Source of the DNA: an uncultured Gordonibacter sp.
Lineage (GTDB): Bacteria > Actinomycetota > Coriobacteriia > Coriobacteriales > Eggerthellaceae
Reading direction: 5' to 3'
DNA length: 34,184 nt
NCBI GenBank assembly: GCA_904420575.1
Contig: CAJFVW010000200.1
Coordinates: 1 to 34,184, forward strand
The notes under the pieces were generated by a model. It searched no databases, was not told where the DNA came from, and was given only the letters and a program-made list of their open reading frames with translations. The first letter of the stretch is position 1; each line of letters opens with the position of its first letter. A program made the position numbers and the translations under genes. This document shows positions 24,309-31,714 of this stretch, in pieces.

Positions 24309-24911
24309 ATGAAGAAGCCAGGCTCGGGCGTTTCGGCCAAAGCGTGCCCGGCGAGCGCTCTCGCCGCTCTTGCCGCGGCCGTCCTCGTCCTCGCGGCAGC
24401 GTTCGCGCTGGCCGGCTGCTCGGCAGGCATGCCTGCCGGACCCGACGTTGCGCCTGCCTTCGGGGACTCCTATCAAGAAGCCGAGGAGGCGGTGCGGGCG
24501 CACGCCGACGACGCCGCGCTCCTCGGCGTGCGCACCGACGGCAACGTCGCACTCGAAGAGCAACGCCCTTGGGTCTACCTGTTCGGATCGAAGCGCACCG
24601 GGTACTCCTACTCGGTGCAAACGACCGACGGGAACGTCGTCGTGGAAGAGTATGCCCCGCTCTCGCTGACGCAAAGCCAATGGGACGCCATAGAGAAGCC
24701 GGACGACGTTTCGGTGGAGGCCCGCCAGGCCGTCGCCGAAGCCGTGGAGGCGTCGGGCAAGGCGCCGACGTCGTACAACGCAAGCCTTGTGACGTTCGAG
24801 GACACGTCGGGCGGAGCCGGCCTCAAACCGATGGTCTGGTATGTCGGGCTCGTCGACCTGACGGAAGACGGAGAGGCCAACACGGAACTCTACGAAGTGG
24901 CGGCGCGCTAG
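24309..24911 (+). CDS. Predicted lipoprotein of unknown function
   Basis: Product of 200 residues. A long Ala-rich signal segment ends in the lipobox LAGC (about C38), so it should be anchored to the outer face of the membrane. The mature part is acidic and alternates strand-like segments (DGNVALEEQRPWVYLFG, YSYSVQTTDGNVVVEEYAP) with a helical stretch (EARQAVAEAVEASGKAP), loosely PepSY-like, but I do not recognise a family. AAGGAGG lies eight bases before the ATG, 22 bases after the preceding stop. It is the last gene of the run behind the divergent LuxR regulator, so it probably serves the same respiratory system. Confidence 0.8.
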   Translation: MKKPGSGVSAKACPASALAALAAAVLVLAAAFALAGCSAGMPAGPDVAPAFGDSYQEAEEAVRAHADDAALLGVRTDGNVALEEQRPWVYLFGSKRTGYSYSVQTTDGNVVVEEYAPLSLTQSQWDAIEKPDDVSVEARQAVAEAVEASGKAPTSYNASLVTFEDTSGGAGLKPMVWYVGLVDLTEDGEANTELYEVAAR

Positions 24912-24913
24912 AG

Positions 24914-25019
24914 GCCCTGGTGCCGACAATCGCCTCGTTTCGCGGCCGGGCGTGCTTCGCACGCGCGGGCAAGCGAACAAGGGACGAGCGCCGGCGCCAG
25001 GGCATCGGCCGTCAGGCCG
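24914..25019. terminator. Long nested hairpin in the lipoprotein/hit convergent spacer
   Basis: GCCCTGGTGCCG (24914-24925) pairs with CGGCGCCAGGGC (24992-25003), 12 pairs with one wobble. Inside are CTCGT with ACGAG, TTCGC with GCGAA and a terminal GCGTGC-TTC-GCACGC hairpin. A further CGGCC-GTCA-GGCCG hairpin (25006-25019) contains the hit stop codon in its loop, recalling the CGGCC-TGAC-GGCCG core of the element at 9724. The conserved outer blocks of that element are absent. Confidence 0.5.
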
Positions 25020-25362
25020 ACGGATTCCCGGAGTTCATGGGGGCGCCGCCCAGGACGTGCACGTGGACGTGGTGCACGGACTGCTGGGCGTCGTCGTTCG
25101 TGTTGACGATGACGCGGTAGCCTCTTTCGGCTATGCCCTTGAGCCCGGCCACCTTCTTCACGGTGTTGAACAGATGTCCCATCTCGTCGTCGGGGATGTT
25201 GTCGCCGATGTTGTCGTAGTGGTTCTTCGGCACGATGAGCGTGTGCACGGGCATCTGCGGGTCCACGTCCTCGAAGGCGAGCACGCGCTCGTCCTCGTAC
25301 ACCTTCGTGGAGGGAACCTCCCCGGCGACGATCTTGCAGAACAGGCAGTCTTCCTTGCGCAT
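25012..25362 (-). CDS. HIT family nucleotide-binding hydrolase (HinT-like)
   Basis: Small purine nucleoside phosphoramidate hydrolase-type protein of 116 residues. It starts CLFCKIVAGEVPSTKVYEDE, has LIVPKNHYDNI in the middle, and ends with the histidine triad QSVHHVHVHVLGG. A second cysteine pair typical of zinc-binding HIT proteins is not complete. It is the last gene of the metallopeptidase-xseA-xseB-hit run, 33 bases after xseB. The stop lies in a hairpin loop. Confidence 0.93.
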   Translation of the reverse strand: MRKEDCLFCKIVAGEVPSTKVYEDERVLAFEDVDPQMPVHTLIVPKNHYDNIGDNIPDDEMGHLFNTVKKVAGLKGIAERGYRVIVNTNDDAQQSVHHVHVHVLGGAPMNSGNPSA

Positions 25363-25395
25363 GGCGCTTCCTCTCTCTCGGCTTCGCGCTCGGCG

Positions 25396-25647
25396 CTACG
25401 ACAGGCTCGTGTCGCGCGCGGCGTCGTCGGCGTCGGCGACGAGCTCGCCCATGAGCACGTCCACCTTCTGCTGCGCCTGAGACAGGCGTCCCTGCAGCGC
25501 GGCGAGCAGCTTGACGCCGCGCTCGTAGCTGGCCAGGCTTTCCTCCAGCTCCAACGTGTTGCTCTCCAACACCCCCACGATGCCGTCCAGCTCGGCCATG
25601 GCCTCGCGGAACGTCAGCTCTTCGATGGGTCTCGGCTCTTCTGCCAT
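25396..25647 (-). CDS. xseB: Exodeoxyribonuclease VII small subunit
   Basis: Coiled-coil subunit that joins XseA to form exonuclease VII. The 83-residue product has ELTFREAMAELDGIVGVLESNTLELEESLASYERGVKLL, the standard XseB core. AAGGAG lies upstream of ATG 25647; an upstream in-frame ATG would overlap xseA and lacks such a site. It follows xseA by 49 bases. Confidence 0.94.
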   Translation of the reverse strand: MAEEPRPIEELTFREAMAELDGIVGVLESNTLELEESLASYERGVKLLAALQGRLSQAQQKVDVLMGELVADADDAARDTSLS

Positions 25648-25696
25648 GAGGTCCTCTCTCCTTCTTCTCGACGGCGCGGCGACGGCTCCCGCCGCG

Positions 25697-27238
25697 TTAC
25701 GCGCGTTCTTCCCAGGGTTCCACGGACGTGTGCACGACCCGCGCCTTCTCCACGCGGCAGTCCAGCTCGCCATCGGCCACCGCGACGGTGACCTGCGAGC
25801 CTGCGGGCGCCTGCGCGACGCTCTTCACCACGGCTCCCGCCTCCGTGCGGGCCACCGCATAGCCCCGCCCGATCACGGCCAGCGGCGACAGGTCGTGCAG
25901 GTGCGCCGCCGCGACGCCCACCTGCCGCTCGAAGCGCGGCACAAGCGACGCGCCCGCACGCGCCGCGCGGACGCGCAGGGCGTCGAGCCGCACGCCCTCG
26001 CGGGCGGCCGCCAGCGGCAGCGCGCGCAGAAACCGGTCGGACGCCACGGAAAGCCGGGCCCGCTCGCGCGCGGCGGCCAGCGGCAAGGCGCGCATCAGGC
26101 GAGCGCGCACGCCGTCCAGACGTTCGGCGTCCCGGGCGAGGTTCGCCGGCAGCGCGCGCGAAAGGCGGTCGGCGGCGAGATCGAGCGTCTGGGCATCGGC
26201 GGCGAACAGCAGCGTGGCGTCGCAGAACACGGGGCGGTCGGCGGCGCGCGCCACGACCGCCCCCTCCCTTTCGATGCGGCGCGCCAGGCAGGCGTGCAGC
26301 GCGCGGGCGCGCACGGAGAACAGGTGCGCCAGGCTCTCGCGCGACGGGCTGACGGCTTCGGCGGCGGCCGTGGGCGTGGAGGCGCGCACGTCGGCCACCA
26401 TGTCGGCGATGGACGTGTCGGGCTCGTGCCCGATGCCCGTGACGACGGGGACCGGGCACGCCGCGATCGCGCGTGCGAGCGCCTCGTCGTTGAAGGGCAT
26501 GAGGTCCTCGAACGAGCCGCCGCCGCGCACCACCAGCACCACCTCGGCTCCGACCGCGCACACGCTGCGCATGCCCTCCACGATGCCCGCAGGCGCGCCC
26601 GCACCTTCCACCGGCACGCCCGCCACCAGCACGCGGGCGAGCGGGAAGCGGCGGCGCAGCGTGCGCAGCACGTCGTGGACGGCGGCGCCGCGCGGCGAGG
26701 TGACCAGGCCGATGGAGGCTGGCAGCTGCGGCAGCGCCCGCTTGCGGGCCGCGTCCATGAGCCCTTCGGCCTGCAGCTTACTGGCCAGGTTGGCCACCTG
26801 GAGGCGCAGGTTGCCCTCCCCCGCCAGCGCCACGGAGAACACGTCGAAGTTCATGCGCCCCTTCGGCGCGTACAGCGTGAACCGCCCGGTCAGCTCCACC
26901 AGCATGCCCACCGAAAGCGACACGCCCGCTGCCTGGTAGCGGTTGTTCCACATCATGCAGGGAAGGGCGGCGCTCTTGTCCTTGACCGTGAAATAGACGG
27001 CCTTGTAGCCGGGCTTGTTGGAAACCTCGGACACCTCGCCCACCAGGCGCACGGTCACGCCCTCGAGCGCGCCCTTGGCAAGGGCCATGGCCGCCGACAC
27101 CGAAAGGGCCTCGGCGCCGCCGGCAGCCGCGTCCGCGCGCGCAGCGGCCTGCCGGCCGCCTGTCTGGCCCGCCCAGCCCGATGCGCCCCCGTCCCCGCCG
27201 AGGCGCGCAGAGGGCTGCCCCCGTCGAACCCCCGCCAT
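25697..27238 (-). CDS. xseA: Exodeoxyribonuclease VII large subunit
   Basis: Catalytic subunit of the single-strand-specific exonuclease VII. The 513-residue product has an N-terminal OB-fold (VTVRLVGEVSEVSNKPGYKAVYFTVKD), then the catalytic domain with GLVTSPRGAAVHDVLRTLRRR, VVRGGGSFEDLMPFNDE, TGIGHEPDTSIADMVADVRASTPTAAAE, then a long helical region and the C-terminal LSPLAVIGRGYAVAR. About 45 Gly/Ala/Arg-rich residues precede the usual start, so initiation may be further in. The ATG is four bases from the stop of the metallopeptidase gene, so translation is coupled. Confidence 0.95.
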   Translation of the reverse strand: MAGVRRGQPSARLGGDGGASGWAGQTGGRQAAARADAAAGGAEALSVSAAMALAKGALEGVTVRLVGEVSEVSNKPGYKAVYFTVKDKSAALPCMMWNNRYQAAGVSLSVGMLVELTGRFTLYAPKGRMNFDVFSVALAGEGNLRLQVANLASKLQAEGLMDAARKRALPQLPASIGLVTSPRGAAVHDVLRTLRRRFPLARVLVAGVPVEGAGAPAGIVEGMRSVCAVGAEVVLVVRGGGSFEDLMPFNDEALARAIAACPVPVVTGIGHEPDTSIADMVADVRASTPTAAAEAVSPSRESLAHLFSVRARALHACLARRIEREGAVVARAADRPVFCDATLLFAADAQTLDLAADRLSRALPANLARDAERLDGVRARLMRALPLAAARERARLSVASDRFLRALPLAAAREGVRLDALRVRAARAGASLVPRFERQVGVAAAHLHDLSPLAVIGRGYAVARTEAGAVVKSVAQAPAGSQVTVAVADGELDCRVEKARVVHTSVEPWEERA

Positions 27239-27242
27239 GGCG

Positions 27243-27908
27243 CTAGTCGCGCTGTTGGCCGAGCAGCCAAAGCAGCTGCAGGATGGACGTGAGCGCTGCG
27301 GCCACGTAGGTGAGGGCGCAGGCGCGCAAAACCGCGTACGCGCCGCCCTGTTCGGCCTGGGGCAGGCCGATGGTGTTCATGTACGTCATGGCCCGCGACG
27401 AGGCGTTGAACTCGACCGGCAGCGTGACCAGCTGGAACACCACCACGACCGCGTACATGATGACGGCGAGCGTGGTCAGCTGCGCGATGTTCATGATGAT
27501 GCCCAGCATGAGCAGGAAGATCCACGCGTTGGAGGCCAGGTTCACGGCCGGCACGATGGCGCCGCGTATCTTCATGGGGGCATACCCTTCGGCGTACTGG
27601 TAGGCGTGCCCCACCTCGTGGCACGCCGTGGCCGTGGCCGTGATGGAGCGGCCGTCGTAGGCCTCGGGCGACAGCGTGACCGTGTTCGAGCGCGGGTCGA
27701 AGAAGTCCTGCCCGTGCCCGCCGCGGCGCACCTCCACGCCCGAGATGCCGTAGAACGCGAGCATCCTGCGGGCGGCGTCGGCGCCGGTGAGCCCGTTCGA
27801 GATGGGCACCTTCGTGTACTTCTTCAGCTGGGAGTTGACGTACCACGTCGCTCCCAGGCCGATGACCAGCGTCACGGCGATAAGCAGCAGATAGCTTCCA
27901 CTCAACAT
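27243..27908 (-). CDS. Membrane zinc metallopeptidase (YugP-like)
   Basis: The 221-residue membrane protein has one N-terminal span (SYLLLIAVTLVIGLGATWYV), then a zinc site TACHEVGHAYQYAEGY (HExxH type), and two or three later hydrophobic segments. The order matches Zn_peptidase_2 (PF04298, YugP). LPVEFNASSRA is typical of the family. The biological substrate is not known. The start is ATG 27908 with GAAGGAG upstream; a GTG four codons earlier overlaps this site. It leads the operon with xseA, xseB and hit. Confidence 0.88.
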   Translation of the reverse strand: MLSGSYLLLIAVTLVIGLGATWYVNSQLKKYTKVPISNGLTGADAARRMLAFYGISGVEVRRGGHGQDFFDPRSNTVTLSPEAYDGRSITATATACHEVGHAYQYAEGYAPMKIRGAIVPAVNLASNAWIFLLMLGIIMNIAQLTTLAVIMYAVVVVFQLVTLPVEFNASSRAMTYMNTIGLPQAEQGGAYAVLRACALTYVAAALTSILQLLWLLGQQRD

Positions 27909-28096
27909 GGCTGAAACCACTCCTTCGGGGTCGTTTCGGAGGCCGTCCGCGCCAGCACGTGCCCGCCGGTCCTGCCGGACGGCGGCGCCGCGCCCTCAGC
28001 GCAGGCGCAAGGCGCGCGCCGCGCGACGTCGTGCACGCCGAAGGCAAGTGCGCCGGCGACGTGTCGCGCGAACAGCCCGTTTCTTCGTTCTTGGAT

Positions 28097-28102
28097 ATTA
28101 TA
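28097..28102 (-). promoter_or_regulatory. -10 box for the metallopeptidase operon
   Basis: A perfect TATAAT on the minus strand (28102-28097) lies about 190 bases before the metallopeptidase start. The -35 at 17 bases (TTCGGC) is poor. The spacer 27909-28234 otherwise holds GC-rich sequence, a 14-base direct repeat (28107, 28167), and no gene I can support. Confidence 0.5.
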
Positions 28103-28193
28103 CGGGAGCGCGCGGCGGCGCCGAAAGCGTCATGGAATCATTGGGAAATCACCAGAACCCGACCACAGCGCGCGGCGGCGGGAAGCCCCGGCC

Positions 28194-28216
28194 GCCGGCA
28201 CGGCGAGCCTGCCGGC
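28194..28216 (-). terminator. Hairpin after rnd
   Basis: GCCGGCA (28194-28200) pairs with TGCCGGC (28210-28216) around nine bases, 18 bases past the rnd stop. There is no T-tract. Confidence 0.4.
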
Positions 28217-28234
28217 CCCTCCCGGCCGCGGCGC

Positions 28235-29383
28235 CTAGCCCTCGCGGCGCTCCACCACCAGTTCGCCCGCCGCCAGGCGCAGCGACAGCCGGCCTTCCAG
28301 CAGGTCCAGAAGCTCCTCGCCCACGAGCGCGCGCCGCCATCCGCGCAGCAGGTCCACGTCGTCGTTGTGGCCGCGCGCCAGGCGTGCCAGGTCGTCATGG
28401 CTGGCAAGCGTCTGGAACGCCACGTCGTTCTCCTTGGCGCGCAGCCGCACGACGGCACACATGAGGTCCAGCTCCGCGTCCACGTTCCGCTCGCTCTTCG
28501 AGCCCTTGTCGATGTCGGGCCAAGTGTCTTCCGGCGCGTCCAGCCCTTTCGCCATGAGCGCCACCACGGTGCGCGCGTCCTTCGTGCACAGGCGCTCGCG
28601 CATGCCCCGCACCATGAACAGCTCGTCGATGGTGCGCGCCTCGCGCTTGCACGCCTCCACCACCTGCTCGTCGGTGACGATCCACTTGCGCGGCACGTCC
28701 CGCCGCTGCGCCTCGGCCTCGCGCCAGGCAGCGAACTCGCGCGCCGCCGAAAGCTGACGGCGGGAAAGCTGCGAGGCCCGCTTGAGGCGCCGGAAGCGCT
28801 CGCGCTCGCGCGGCGCGTAGCGGGCCGGGTCGCACAGCTCCTCGAAGTCGCGGTCGAGCCACGAAAGGCGCCCCTTCTCTTCCAGCGCGGCGCGCATGGA
28901 GGCGTACAGGCGGGGCAGGTACACCACGTCGTCGGCCGCGTATTCGCGCTGCGAGTCCGAAAGCGGGCGGCGGGACCAGTCGGTGAACGAGTCGATCTTC
29001 TTGAGCGACACGCCGCATTCGGCGTGCACGAGCGCGGCGTAGCCGATCTGCTGGGTATAGCCCAAAAGCGCCGCCGCCACCTGCGTGTCGAACACAGGGC
29101 GCGGGATCACGCCCACCTCGCGCAGGATGATCTCCAGATCCTGCCCACCGGCGTGGAAGAGCTTCACGATGCCCTCGTCCGCAAGCAGCGGCTCCAGCAC
29201 GCCCAGGTCGTCCACCTCGAACGGGTCCACGATGACCGCCTCGTCGTCGGTGGCAAGCTGCAGCAGGCACAGCTTCGCGTAGTAGGTCTTCTCGCGCAGG
29301 AATTCGGTGTCGATGGCAAGCACCGACGACGACCGGGCACGCTCCACGAACGCTTCGAGGCTCTCTTGGTTTGCTATGTACAC
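28235..29383 (-). CDS. rnd: Ribonuclease D
   Basis: 3'-5' exoribonuclease for tRNA and stable RNA maturation. The 382-residue product has the DEDDy sites: D25 and E27 in LAIDTEFLR, D82 in AGGQDLEIIL, and Y148-D152 in REYAADDVVYL. Two HRDC-type helical domains follow (about 195-275 and 300-370). I place the start at GTG 29383, because AAGGA sits seven bases upstream of it; the next candidate, TTG 29398, would lie on top of that site. It is divergent from the lipid kinase gene. Confidence 0.92.
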   Translation of the reverse strand: MYIANQESLEAFVERARSSSVLAIDTEFLREKTYYAKLCLLQLATDDEAVIVDPFEVDDLGVLEPLLADEGIVKLFHAGGQDLEIILREVGVIPRPVFDTQVAAALLGYTQQIGYAALVHAECGVSLKKIDSFTDWSRRPLSDSQREYAADDVVYLPRLYASMRAALEEKGRLSWLDRDFEELCDPARYAPRERERFRRLKRASQLSRRQLSAAREFAAWREAEAQRRDVPRKWIVTDEQVVEACKREARTIDELFMVRGMRERLCTKDARTVVALMAKGLDAPEDTWPDIDKGSKSERNVDAELDLMCAVVRLRAKENDVAFQTLASHDDLARLARGHNDDVDLLRGWRRALVGEELLDLLEGRLSLRLAAGELVVERREG

Positions 29384-29412
29384 TGGGTTGTCCTTCAATT
29401 TCGCACGCGCAT

Positions 29413-29437
29413 TGTTGTACTATGCATCATAGCAACA
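29413..29437. promoter_or_regulatory. Palindromic operator-like site between rnd and the lipid kinase
   Basis: TGTTG (29413-29417) and CAACA (29433-29437) flank CTATG-CAT-CATAG (29420-29432). The nested palindrome lies between divergent starts 66 bases apart and overlaps probable -10 sequences of both strands, so it may be a shared operator. Confidence 0.45.
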
Positions 29438-29449
29438 GAAAGGGATTTT

Positions 29450-30361
29450 GTGAAACTGCTCATCATCAACAATCTGGCCTCCGGTTACGGCGAAGGCGCC
29501 GTCTACGACTTCATCCGCTCGTTGGCGCGCGACGGCGACGAGGTGTGCGTGCGCTCCACCGACGGCACCACCGACCTGCGCGGCATGCTGGACGACGCCT
29601 CTTCCTTCGACGCCGTGGTCGCAAGCGGCGGCGACGGCACGGTGGCCACGGTGAGCTACCTTCTGGCCGGGACGGGCATTCCCATCCTGCCCTTTCCGGC
29701 GGGCACGGCCAACCTGCTGGCCTTGAACCTGGCGTCCCCCAACGAGCCGCACGCGCTGGCAAAGATCCTGCGCGCCGGCGCCACGCTCGACTTCGACCTG
29801 GGCGAGATCGAGGTGCAGGGTCAGCGCTTCGGGTTCGGCATCATGGCCGGAGCCGGCTACGACGCCCTCATCATGCACGGCGCGGAGCCGGCCAAACGGC
29901 TGCTCGGCCCCATGGCCTACTTCTCGGCTGCGCTTTCCAACCCCTTGCCCCAGACCGCGCGGTTCGCCATCGAGCTGGACGGCGAGACCATCGAGCGCGA
30001 CGGCCTGGGCATCCTCATCGTCAACTTCTCGAAGATACAGTTCGACATATCGGTCACCCACGAGAACCAGCCGCGCGACGGCGTGCTGGACGTGGTGGTG
30101 CTGCGCGCGGGCAACGCCTTCGAGCTGATCCCCGCCGTGCTGGCCGGGCTGCTGGACCGCGGCGGCGACTTCCCCGACCGCACCGACTCGCTGGAGATCC
30201 ATCAGGCCCGCCAGGTCCGGGTGGACGCCGACCCCCCCATGGAGGTGCAGTACGACGGCGAGGCCACGCGGCTCATGACGCCGTTCTCGGCACGCATCCT
30301 GCCGGGAGCCGCCCGCTTCGTCGTGTCCGAGGAATGCCTGGAGCTGTTCGGCGAGGCCTGA
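29450..30361 (+). CDS. Diacylglycerol kinase/YegS-type lipid kinase
   Basis: The 303-residue product of the DAGK catalytic family phosphorylates a lipid alcohol, probably diacylglycerol or phosphatidylglycerol. It starts KLLIINNLASGYGEG, has the nucleotide motif VASGGDGTVATV (GGDGT at 60-64), LPFPAGTANLLALNL, and the C-terminal VDADPPMEVQYDGEA. The start is GTG 29450 with AGAAAGGGA upstream; the frame stays open far upstream but antisense to rnd, which is not credible coding. The stop TGA lies inside the stem of a 12-bp perfect hairpin. Confidence 0.93.
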   Translation: MKLLIINNLASGYGEGAVYDFIRSLARDGDEVCVRSTDGTTDLRGMLDDASSFDAVVASGGDGTVATVSYLLAGTGIPILPFPAGTANLLALNLASPNEPHALAKILRAGATLDFDLGEIEVQGQRFGFGIMAGAGYDALIMHGAEPAKRLLGPMAYFSAALSNPLPQTARFAIELDGETIERDGLGILIVNFSKIQFDISVTHENQPRDGVLDVVVLRAGNAFELIPAVLAGLLDRGGDFPDRTDSLEIHQARQVRVDADPPMEVQYDGEATRLMTPFSARILPGAARFVVSEECLELFGEA

Positions 30362-30464
30362 ACGCCGCCGACGGCGTTCAGGCCGGCGGAAGAAGGAAGG
30401 CTCCCGCATGCGCGGAGCCTTCGGGGCGCCTGGCCCAGGATCTTCCTGCCAGACGCCCCGAAGG
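30355..30464. terminator. Three tandem hairpins between the lipid kinase and terC
   Basis: Hairpin 1: GGCCTGAACGCC (30355-30366) with GGCGTTCAGGCC (30373-30384), perfect, including the stop codon. Hairpin 2: AAGGCTCC (30397-30404) with GGAGCCTT (30414-30421). Hairpin 3: CCTTCGGGGCGCCTGGC (30418-30434) with GCCAGACGCCCCGAAGG (30448-30464), 16 of 17. Hairpins 2 and 3 share CCTT and so compete. It lies between convergent genes. Confidence 0.6.
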
Positions 30465-30509
30465 CGCCCGGCAAGCCCGGCGCTTCCTCGCGCTCCGTGT
30501 TTTTCCGCC

Positions 30510-31382
30510 CTATTCCTTCGCGGCTTCGTCGCGCTGCGTCTCGCCCAGCATCTCCACGCGCATCTTCTCCATCTGCGCCTCCGGATCGGCCTTCCAGCAT
30601 TCCTTCTGCCAGGCGGCCAGGTTCTTGCTGTAGCGCATCTGGACAAGTTCCAGCACGATGCAGAACACCATGGCGAAGTACACCATCAGCTTCTCCAGCG
30701 GCATGTGCAGAAGCTCGATGCCGGTGTGGAAGCCCGCGCTGTCGATGACCAGCAGCGCGCCGATGGCCACGATGAACGTGAGCGCGAGCATCTTCATCTC
30801 CGGATGCCCGTTGATGAAGTCCGAGATGGGGTCGATGAACACCATCATGAGGATGACGGCCAGCATGACGGCGATGATCATGATGATCAGGTGGTCGGCC
30901 ATGCCCACGGCCGTGATGACCGAGTCGATGGAGAACACCAGGTCCATGACCATGATGGTGCCCACGGCCTGCGGCAACGTGATCAGGTGCAGCGCCTTGT
31001 GCTCTTCGGAATGGGCCGCCTTCACCTCGGTGAGCTTGAGCATTTCGCGCAGCTCGGAGACGCCCTTGTAGATGAGGTAGGCGCCGCCCACCAGCAGCAC
31101 CAGGTCGCGGATGGAGAATCCGTGGGAATACGGCCCCAGGTCGATGGTGAACAGAGGCGCGGTCATGTGCACCAGATACGAAGCGAAGCACAAAAAGACG
31201 ATGCGCATGAGAAGCGCGCCGGCCAGGCCCAGCTTGCGGCCGATGTGCTGCTTCTCCTCGGGCAGGCGGTTGGTGGTGATGGAGATGAACACCAGGTTGT
31301 CCACGCCCAGCACGATCTCCAGGAAGATGAGGGTGATCAGGCTGATCCACGCCTCGGGCGTCGCGAATACCGAAAGATCCAC
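30510..31382 (-). CDS. TerC family membrane protein, probable Mn2+ exporter
   Basis: Integral membrane protein of 290 residues with about seven spans. It has the TerC signatures FLEIVLGVDNLVFISI (Asp in the membrane, about 15-30) and VMDLVFSIDSVITAVGM (about 145-160), whose acidic residues form the metal path, plus a highly charged C-terminal tail. TerC proteins such as YkoY and Alx export manganese, and the riboswitch in front of this gene is the Mn2+-sensing yybP-ykoY type, which supports that role. The start is taken as GTG 31382, with AAGGAG close upstream; a longer frame would extend into the leader RNA. Confidence 0.93.
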   Translation of the reverse strand: MDLSVFATPEAWISLITLIFLEIVLGVDNLVFISITTNRLPEEKQHIGRKLGLAGALLMRIVFLCFASYLVHMTAPLFTIDLGPYSHGFSIRDLVLLVGGAYLIYKGVSELREMLKLTEVKAAHSEEHKALHLITLPQAVGTIMVMDLVFSIDSVITAVGMADHLIIMIIAVMLAVILMMVFIDPISDFINGHPEMKMLALTFIVAIGALLVIDSAGFHTGIELLHMPLEKLMVYFAMVFCIVLELVQMRYSKNLAAWQKECWKADPEAQMEKMRVEMLGETQRDEAAKE

Positions 31383-31469
31383 AGCTTCTCCTTCTTTGCC
31401 TCGAACAGACGGCTTGCCAGGCGCCCTCGCTCGGAGCGCCTCATGCCTACCCGGGCGAGGGCCGGACAT

Positions 31470-31526
31470 AAAAAAAACTCATGGCGCAGACCGGTCTTTC
31501 TTTCCGACCGTGCCTGCGCCATGAGT
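31470..31526 (-). terminator. Riboswitch expression-platform terminator
   Basis: On the minus strand ACTCATGGCGCAG (31526-31514) pairs perfectly with CTGCGCCATGAGT (31489-31477), followed by eight T (31477-31470). An inner CGGTC/GACCG stem extends the hairpin. The 5' arm overlaps the end of the aptamer (GGCGAGACTCAT), so aptamer folding and terminator folding exclude each other. Confidence 0.92.
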
Positions 31527-31612
31527 CTCGCCGATTAAGGTACGCCAGACGCTTGCGCGCCACGATGTTGAACGCACCGCACACGTTCGTGTGCCAACTA
31601 CTCCCCCATGGG
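31518..31612 (-). ncRNA. yybP-ykoY manganese riboswitch (aptamer)
   Basis: On the minus strand the leader of terC contains GGGGGAGTAG (31607-31598), then a variable hairpin (GCACACGAACGTGTGC), GTTCAACATCGTGGCG, and GGCGAGACTCAT at the end. These conserved stretches and their order match yybP-ykoY (RF00080), the Mn2+ riboswitch found before TerC/YkoY and MntP genes. The downstream terminator makes it a transcriptional switch in which Mn2+ should prevent termination. The leader continues about 90 bases past the terminator to terC. Confidence 0.9.
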
Positions 31613-31620
31613 CGTCACGT

Positions 31621-31649
31621 ATCCTATCACGAGGTTTGCGGCCAGGCAA
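31621..31649 (-). promoter_or_regulatory. Promoter of the terC leader
   Basis: On the minus strand TTGCCT (31649-31644), 17 bases, then TAGGAT (31626-31621). The expected transcript start near 31614 falls exactly at the head of the riboswitch. Confidence 0.75.
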
Positions 31650-31658
31650 TGCTATAAT
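31650..31658 (+). promoter_or_regulatory. Extended -10 promoter for the 31715 gene
   Basis: TGC directly precedes TATAAT (31653-31658), an extended -10. No clear -35. It is back to back with the terC promoter, with about 50 bases to the start at 31715. Confidence 0.6.
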
Positions 31659-31714
31659 GCCCAAAGCACACAATCCTTGTAAGGGTTCCAAGGCGCCAGA
31701 GAGAGGGCCGGGAC

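Noticed and set aside
24914-25019. Third copy of the structured spacer element
   Set aside because: The stem-loop layout and CGGCC-GTCA-GGCCG core are similar, but the two conserved blocks are missing, so it is kept as a separate hairpin.
28131-28464. Small plus-strand frame between the metallopeptidase and rnd genes
   Set aside because: It has Pro/Arg/Ala-rich shadow composition, overlaps rnd antisense, and has no ribosome site.
27959-29449. N-terminal extension of the lipid kinase frame
   Set aside because: The open frame is antisense to rnd; the kinase family begins at GTG 29450, which has a ribosome site.
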